A stretch of 18,671 nt of DNA from Alphaproteobacteria bacterium (GTDB taxonomy: Bacteria; Pseudomonadota; Alphaproteobacteria; Rickettsiales; UBA6187), in NCBI GenBank assembly GCA_024280585.1, contig JAJRPW010000028.1, positions 1 to 18,671 of the forward strand, written 5' to 3'. Position numbers and translations under genes: made by a program. The notes beneath the pieces were generated by a model. The model ran no database searches. It was not told the origin of the DNA and saw only the letters and a list, made by a program, of their open reading frames with translations. Below, in pieces: positions 14,785 through 18,671 of the stretch; the first letter of the stretch is position 1, and each line of letters opens with the position of its first letter.

Positions 14785-15531
14785 ATGAATTATAAAACCA
14801 TTATATCAACTATCTCACTTATCGCATTAACAAGCTGCGCTAACCAAATGACAGAACTGGAAAATGTAGGGAGCGCACCGGCTTTGGAGCAGGTTATGAT
14901 ACCTATGGAAAAAAACAACTACGAGCCTATAGAATGGAACCTTGATGAGGAAATCGATGATCGACCAAGCCATGCAAATTCCTTATGGGCACCAGGCGCC
15001 AGAGCTTTTTTCAAGGATATTAAGGCACGCAGGATCGGTGATATTCTAAAAGTGATTGTATCAGTAAGCGATAAAGCCGAAATTGATAATACAACCACCA
15101 GAACCCGCGACCATAAAGAAAAATCCGCTGCTACCAGGATATTTGGCCTAGAGGAAAAAATTGTTGGAATGCTGCCGGGAGTGGCAAATCCAGCAGCACT
15201 TTTGGATGTGGCGTCGGCAAATAACTCCAGCGGAACAGGCACAATAGCTCGTGAGGAAATTATTACAACGGAAATAGCTGCAATGGTCACCCAAATTTTA
15301 CCAAATGGCAACCTTGTAATCCATGGCGACCAGGAAATCAGAGTTAATTTTGAAGTCAGAAAAATAACTATAGACGGCATAATCAGACCAGAAGACATTG
15401 CGGCTGATAACAGCATTGACTCCCGTCAGATCGCCGAAGCCAGAATTTCCTACGGCGGCAGAGGACAAATAACCAACGTCCAACAACCGCGTATAGGTAA
15501 TCAGATTATTGATATATTGTCACCGTTTTAA
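14785..15531 (+). CDS. flgH: Flagellar L-ring lipoprotein FlgH
   Basis: FlgH forms the outer-membrane L-ring bushing. This 248-residue protein has a lipoprotein signal with lipobox LTSC (Cys18), then ANSLWAPGARAFFKD (64-78), the RRIGDILKVIVSVSDKAEI strand and the highly conserved NGNLVIHGDQEIRVNFEVR block and GIIRPEDIAADNSIDS end. AGAGG lies 5 bases before the ATG. It is last in the flgFGAH operon and ends just before a strong terminator. The gene order is that of other alphaproteobacteria. Confidence 0.97.
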   Translation: MNYKTIISTISLIALTSCANQMTELENVGSAPALEQVMIPMEKNNYEPIEWNLDEEIDDRPSHANSLWAPGARAFFKDIKARRIGDILKVIVSVSDKAEIDNTTTRTRDHKEKSAATRIFGLEEKIVGMLPGVANPAALLDVASANNSSGTGTIAREEIITTEIAAMVTQILPNGNLVIHGDQEIRVNFEVRKITIDGIIRPEDIAADNSIDSRQIAEARISYGGRGQITNVQQPRIGNQIIDILSPF

Positions 15532-15540
15532 AGCCCAATA

Positions 15541-15573
15541 AAAAGCCCTGCAACAGGTAATTGCGGGGCTTTT
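15541..15573. terminator. Bidirectional intrinsic terminator between flgH and the FecR gene
   Basis: AAAAGCCCTGCAA (15541-15553) pairs with TTGCGGGGCTTTT (15561-15573) over 13 positions with one G-U pair and a 7-base loop. T-runs end the stem on both strands. It lies 9 bases past the flgH stop on the plus strand and 18 bases past the FecR gene's stop on the minus strand, so it serves both convergent transcripts. Confidence 0.92.
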
Positions 15574-15591
15574 GTATATTATATCGCAACT

Positions 15592-17751
15592 CTATTTACC
15601 GATATAAACTCCATTACCAGTCGTATTATTATAAGTATCAGTAAAATTCAGTTTACCGCCTATATTCTGGGCATTGGGACCAAATAACGCACCGTCCATC
15701 GTTCCGCTTCCGATTGCGCCAGTTGGGCCCGATGTAATATTAAGGTTACCATAAAATGTCGCACCAACCCCTGCACCATCAGCTATAGAAGCTGTGCCGG
15801 CCTGATCAAGTATATAGCTACCAATTGATGCATTAAAATTTGTCGCTGTTTTAGCTGTTGTGTTTATGTTGACACTAAATGACCCCTGATGTGACGTAAT
15901 AGAACCATTGTTGTTTAAAGTACCGAATAAATCTCCGCTATATGTCGCGTTTACAGGGGAAGCTATTTGCGAGATGTTCGTTGTCATATCGCCAGATATT
16001 TCTGGACGTAAATTTGAAATATCACCAGCTTTAATATATTCTATACCACCTACTTTGTGATTATTGGTTGTCGCCAAAGCCCATGTTCCCCAAAGATTAT
16101 AACCAGTTGCCGCATTAAGATCATAATTGTCAATGCCAGAAAACGCTCCAAAAACGACAGTACCAGTTGGAGGAGGGTTATTATTATAGTCGTTAGGATC
16201 TACATAAGCATTAGGGTCTACAACATTATTATTAGCATCGTAAAACGTATCCGTCGCTGGGTCATAAGTAATGCCATCAGGCGGGCCGCCATACCCGTAA
16301 TTACCACCGCCATGATAATCACCACCATCACCGCCACCGTTATATCCACCGCCGTCGCCATAGTAACCACCATCATCACCGCCACCGTAATATCCACCGC
16401 CGTCGCCATAGTAACCACCATCATCACCGCCACCGTTATAACCACCGCCATCGCCATAGTAACCACCATCATCATCACCGCCACCGTTATAACCACCGCC
16501 GTCGCCATAGTAACCACCACCATCATCACCACCGTAATAACCACCGCCGTCGCCATAGTAACCACCATCATCATCACCACCGTTATAACCACCGCCGTCG
16601 CCATAGTAACCACCATCATCATCACCATAGCTGCGTGTAGACCCATCAGGTGCTATATAAGTACCGCCCTCTTCCGGCGAATAAAATTCGCCATCCTTAT
16701 CGTAATAACCACCATCGGCGAAATTCCCGCCTTCCATAGAATGCTCATTACCTTCAGCATCTACATATGCTCCCTGAGCCGGACCATCATGTGGCCCTCC
16801 ATCTTCATCATCGCCACCAAAAAATCCACCGAAAAACCCTTGATCATCGCCTTCGCCATTTTCACCACTTGGCTCCTGGCCATAGAACCTTCCTGGACCT
16901 CTCCTGTCGTCTCCTTTTTCACCATCTTGTCCGCGATAAAACCCTTGCTCACCCTCTTGATCACCTTCTGACCCTGCATTTGGATGGTCACCCTGATGCT
17001 CGCCTTCTGGGTCAAAACCCATTGGTTTGTCACCAAAATCTTCACCTGTATCTAATTTAATTTTGCCCGATACATCATCCAAAGTTGGAATAACAACCGC
17101 ACCACCTGTACCGCTTAATACCGTCATTTGCTGCATGGTAGACATGATATCCTGCACACTAACCTTGGTAATAGTTGGCATAGAATTTGGAGTTTGTACA
17201 TCAATTGCTACACCACGGCTTGTAGTTTCCTGGATTTGCCCGGCCATATTCTCAAACGTCATTACATCCCCGAATAAGAATGTCGCATTTGTGGCACCGC
17301 TCACCGGATTAATATTTATCATGGCGATACCGCCGCGAATACCAATTGTACCGACTGGAGTTTTAAACTTTACCGCTCTTTTCTTACTAAGCGCACCACC
17401 GATAAAGCGAAATGCCCCTTTTGTGCCTTGCATAGTAAGCTCCCCGCTTGAAACCGCTGGGTTATACACGAATTTATCTATAATTAACGAAGAGTTAGAG
17501 CCAACTGTTAAAGCTGATCTATCTAAAAATAATAGCTGTGCGTTACCATTTTCATCTGTTTTAATTGTGTCTTTAAAAAAGATATCATCACCTAATTTTA
17601 AGGCACGTTCTTTTTTGTCTGAGTTTAATGCACTAAGAGAAGGATTTGCCGCGCCGATAACGCCTACTTTCTGGGCACCAGCCAAGGCGTGAGTAGTCAC
17701 GAATGTGATTATTATAAATAACGAAACTAATATTTTTCCAAGGTATTTCAT
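15592..17751 (-). CDS. Secreted FecR-domain protein with Gly/Asp/Tyr repeats and TbpB-like C-terminus
   Basis: Residues 1-24 are a Sec signal peptide. A FecR domain follows (about 28-190): LKLGDDIFFKDTIKTDENG, the DRSALTVGSNSSLIIDKF core, and FKTPVGTIGIRGG. Residues 235-375 are a charged Gly-rich linker with collagen-like triplets. Residues 377-474 hold six tandem 16-17-residue units of the type DDGGYYGDGGGYNGGG, with a decayed seventh to 489. Residues 530-719 are a Thr/Asn/Gly-rich beta domain ending GTMDGALFGPNAQNIGGKLNF, which resembles the GPNA-x-x-(I/V)GG barrel ending of TbpB-like proteins. Other FecR proteins act in signalling at the cell envelope, but no sigma/anti-sigma pair is here. 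AGGA overlapping the stop of the small TPR gene upstream serves as ribosome site, so the two are coupled. Confidence 0.87.
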   Translation of the reverse strand: MKYLGKILVSLFIIITFVTTHALAGAQKVGVIGAANPSLSALNSDKKERALKLGDDIFFKDTIKTDENGNAQLLFLDRSALTVGSNSSLIIDKFVYNPAVSSGELTMQGTKGAFRFIGGALSKKRAVKFKTPVGTIGIRGGIAMININPVSGATNATFLFGDVMTFENMAGQIQETTSRGVAIDVQTPNSMPTITKVSVQDIMSTMQQMTVLSGTGGAVVIPTLDDVSGKIKLDTGEDFGDKPMGFDPEGEHQGDHPNAGSEGDQEGEQGFYRGQDGEKGDDRRGPGRFYGQEPSGENGEGDDQGFFGGFFGGDDEDGGPHDGPAQGAYVDAEGNEHSMEGGNFADGGYYDKDGEFYSPEEGGTYIAPDGSTRSYGDDDGGYYGDGGGYNGGDDDGGYYGDGGGYYGGDDGGGYYGDGGGYNGGGDDDGGYYGDGGGYNGGGDDGGYYGDGGGYYGGGDDGGYYGDGGGYNGGGDGGDYHGGGNYGYGGPPDGITYDPATDTFYDANNNVVDPNAYVDPNDYNNNPPPTGTVVFGAFSGIDNYDLNAATGYNLWGTWALATTNNHKVGGIEYIKAGDISNLRPEISGDMTTNISQIASPVNATYSGDLFGTLNNNGSITSHQGSFSVNINTTAKTATNFNASIGSYILDQAGTASIADGAGVGATFYGNLNITSGPTGAIGSGTMDGALFGPNAQNIGGKLNFTDTYNNTTGNGVYIGK
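16285..16623 (-). repeat. Tandem 48/51-bp repeats encoding Gly/Asp/Tyr units
   Basis: Six full units (16330-16623) and one decayed unit (16285-16329) encode DDGGYYGDGGGYNGG-type sequence. Units are 48 or 51 bases, always whole codons. The residue after GGGY alternates Asn, Tyr, Asn, Asn, Tyr, Asn, so copies are not all recent duplicates. Copy number is likely to vary between strains by slippage without frameshift. Confidence 0.9.
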
Positions 17752-17763
17752 GGCGGTATATTC

Positions 17764-18186
17764 CTAATTTATTTCACTTAATACATTTAAATACTCATTT
17801 GCGGTGGCTCTGACATCTTCAGGAACGTCGTCACCTCGAACCGAATCCTCAAAATAGCTTTTCGCCATCACGAACGATTCCAAACGATAATAAAGGACTC
17901 CAAGCTCTGCTTTTATTGAAGGAAGGTTGGGATTAAACATCAAAACCCGCTCCAGGGCAGGTATTGCGGCTTCATAATCCTCTAATTGTATTGCCAGATC
18001 GGCATATTTCATTGTCATATCCACATCGGAGGGATCTTTCAGCATTTTATAAAATGTGACATCAAATTGTTTTTTTATTTGGCTCTTATCAAGCTCAGAT
18101 GCACTGGTACCATTGACTTGTAGAACTATGCTTATAGCTAAAAGACAAAATATAATGCTTTTGCTGTATTTTTTGATAGAAATCAT
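17764..18186 (-). CDS. Small secreted TPR protein
   Basis: This 140-residue protein has a Sec signal peptide (1-30, basic start, hydrophobic core about 11-22, SAS before Glu31) and about two TPR units: DMTMKYADLAIQLEDYEAAIPALERVLMFNP and IKAELGVLYYRLESFVMAKSYFED. It has no lipobox. It is most likely a periplasmic adaptor for the FecR protein encoded 12 bases downstream. FecR genes beside small TPR genes are, as I recall, a recurring pair in proteobacteria, often with nucleotide-cyclase genes nearby. Confidence 0.85.
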   Translation of the reverse strand: MISIKKYSKSIIFCLLAISIVLQVNGTSASELDKSQIKKQFDVTFYKMLKDPSDVDMTMKYADLAIQLEDYEAAIPALERVLMFNPNLPSIKAELGVLYYRLESFVMAKSYFEDSVRGDDVPEDVRATANEYLNVLSEIN

Positions 18187-18259
18187 ATTAATATTCTTCT
18201 ATTTTAGATTGTACAAAACGTTCTGTAATTGTTATGTGTACTATTTTAGCGACATTTTA

Positions 18260-18274
18260 TTAACAAAACGTTAA
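18260..18274. promoter_or_regulatory. CtrA-type box between the TPR and cNMP-binding genes
   Basis: TTAA-CAAAACG-TTAA followed by C is identical to the box upstream of cheY except for one spacer base. It lies 74 bases upstream of the TPR start on the minus strand and 26 bases upstream of the ATG at 18301 on the plus strand, so it could act on either or both divergent genes. Confidence 0.55.
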
Positions 18275-18300
18275 CAAAACCAAATATTTGTAATATTTTA

Positions 18301-18671
18301 ATGACTTTTTCTATGGAAGGCTTTCCTAAAATCATATTCCAGCCGGGTGAAACCATTATAAAAGAGGGGGATACCTCCAATAGTGTGTATCTGATTATTA
18401 ACGGCAAAGTGAGAGTGACTAAAAACGCCGGAGCGACGGAAATTACCCTTTTAACTCAAGGAGATAATACAATATTCGGAGAGATGACTTTAATTGACGG
18501 CAAGGCAAGATCAGCATCTGTGACGGCTATCGAAGAAACGCTTTGTTATTATTGTGAGGCACCAGCATTATTATCAGAGCTTAGAAAATCCGACCCGCTA
18601 ATTAGGAAAGTTTTGAATATTTTGGTGGCTATTATAAGAAAAAATAACAATATACTATCTTCTGATTCGGA
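18301..18671 (+). CDS. Cyclic-nucleotide-binding (CAP_ED) protein, cut by the window edge
   Basis: The open frame runs from ATG at 18301 to the right edge (123 codons, no stop). It encodes a CRP-type cyclic-nucleotide-binding beta-roll: PGETIIKEGDTSNSVYLIINGKVRV (15-39), then the phosphate-binding cassette FGEMTLIDGKARSAS (59-73) with Glu61 and Arg70, the positions that hold the ribose and cyclic phosphate in CRP and PKA. A C-terminal helix (about 96-115) begins before the edge. No DNA-binding domain is visible, so it could be a transcription factor or a single-domain effector. No clear Shine-Dalgarno is present; the ATG at 18313 is an alternative start. Confidence 0.85.
   Translation, partial: MTFSMEGFPKIIFQPGETIIKEGDTSNSVYLIINGKVRVTKNAGATEITLLTQGDNTIFGEMTLIDGKARSASVTAIEETLCYYCEAPALLSELRKSDPLIRKVLNILVAIIRKNNNILSSDS

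Noticed and set aside
14919..15416. Minus-strand 165-codon frame
   Set aside because: Antisense to flgH, which is unmistakable on the plus strand; no ribosome site or family pattern.
16218..16646. Minus-strand frame with VVMMMVVTMATAVVI repeats
   Set aside because: It is a shifted frame of the same repeats inside the FecR gene, with no start signal or known domain.
16057..16971. Long plus-strand open frame rich in Val/Ile/Thr
   Set aside because: It is the antisense of the Gly/Asp/Tyr repeat region; GC-biased periodic repeats keep the opposite strand open. The minus-strand frame has a signal peptide and recognisable domains.
1..18671. CRISPR arrays, insertion sequences, tRNA or rRNA genes
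   Set aside because: No regularly spaced direct repeats, transposase-like frames, terminal repeats or RNA-gene signatures were found.

Overview
This window is an alphaproteobacterial flagellar locus. It is AT-rich (roughly 40% G+C by eye). The evidence for the lineage is a fliL-fliM-DUF6468-motE series, FliM with an acidic N-terminal extension before its CheY-docking peptide, the flgF-flgG-flgA-flgH order, perfect TTAA-N7-TTAA boxes of the CtrA type, and a sigma-54-type promoter before the rod genes. I cannot name a genus from this alone.

Layout. On the minus strand from 10683 down to 5249 runs a compact motor/switch series: fliL, fliM, a DUF6468 membrane protein, motE, cheY, cheZ and two tandem MotB-like proteins. 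Several neighbours overlap by 4 bases, and a CtrA-type box before cheY may start a second transcript. Next on the same strand come a 1109-residue secreted TPR protein with an AMIN-like N-terminus (4977-1648) and a membrane-bound PAS histidine kinase (1509-145) whose PAS domain has the FixL-like His and Arg haem positions. On the plus strand, flgF, flgG, flgA and flgH (12414-15531) encode distal rod proteins, the P-ring chaperone and the L-ring lipoprotein, and end at a strong bidirectional terminator. Convergent to them is a minus-strand pair: a small secreted TPR protein and a 719-residue FecR-domain protein with Gly/Asp/Tyr-rich tandem repeats and a TbpB-like C-terminus. Divergent from this pair, and cut by the right edge, is a cyclic-nucleotide-binding protein that shares a CtrA-type box with it.

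The outlier is the 429-residue gene at 10922-12211, placed between the two divergent flagellar operons. It has its own perfect consensus sigma-70 promoter. Its first ~165 residues look like a Rho/Ras-type small GTPase fold whose nucleotide-binding motifs are all lost. This is followed by a long disordered tail with many tyrosine motifs of the SH2-ligand type. A secreted, host-directed pseudo-GTPase is the most interesting hypothesis here, but it rests on my own alignment by eye.

Other oddities are FlgF with an apparent Sec signal peptide, and tandem MotB-like proteins of which only one keeps the proton-carrying Asp and neither keeps the peptidoglycan-binding GHTD motif. No gene-free stretch exceeds 300 bases; the longest are 4978-5248, 10684-10921 and 12212-12413.
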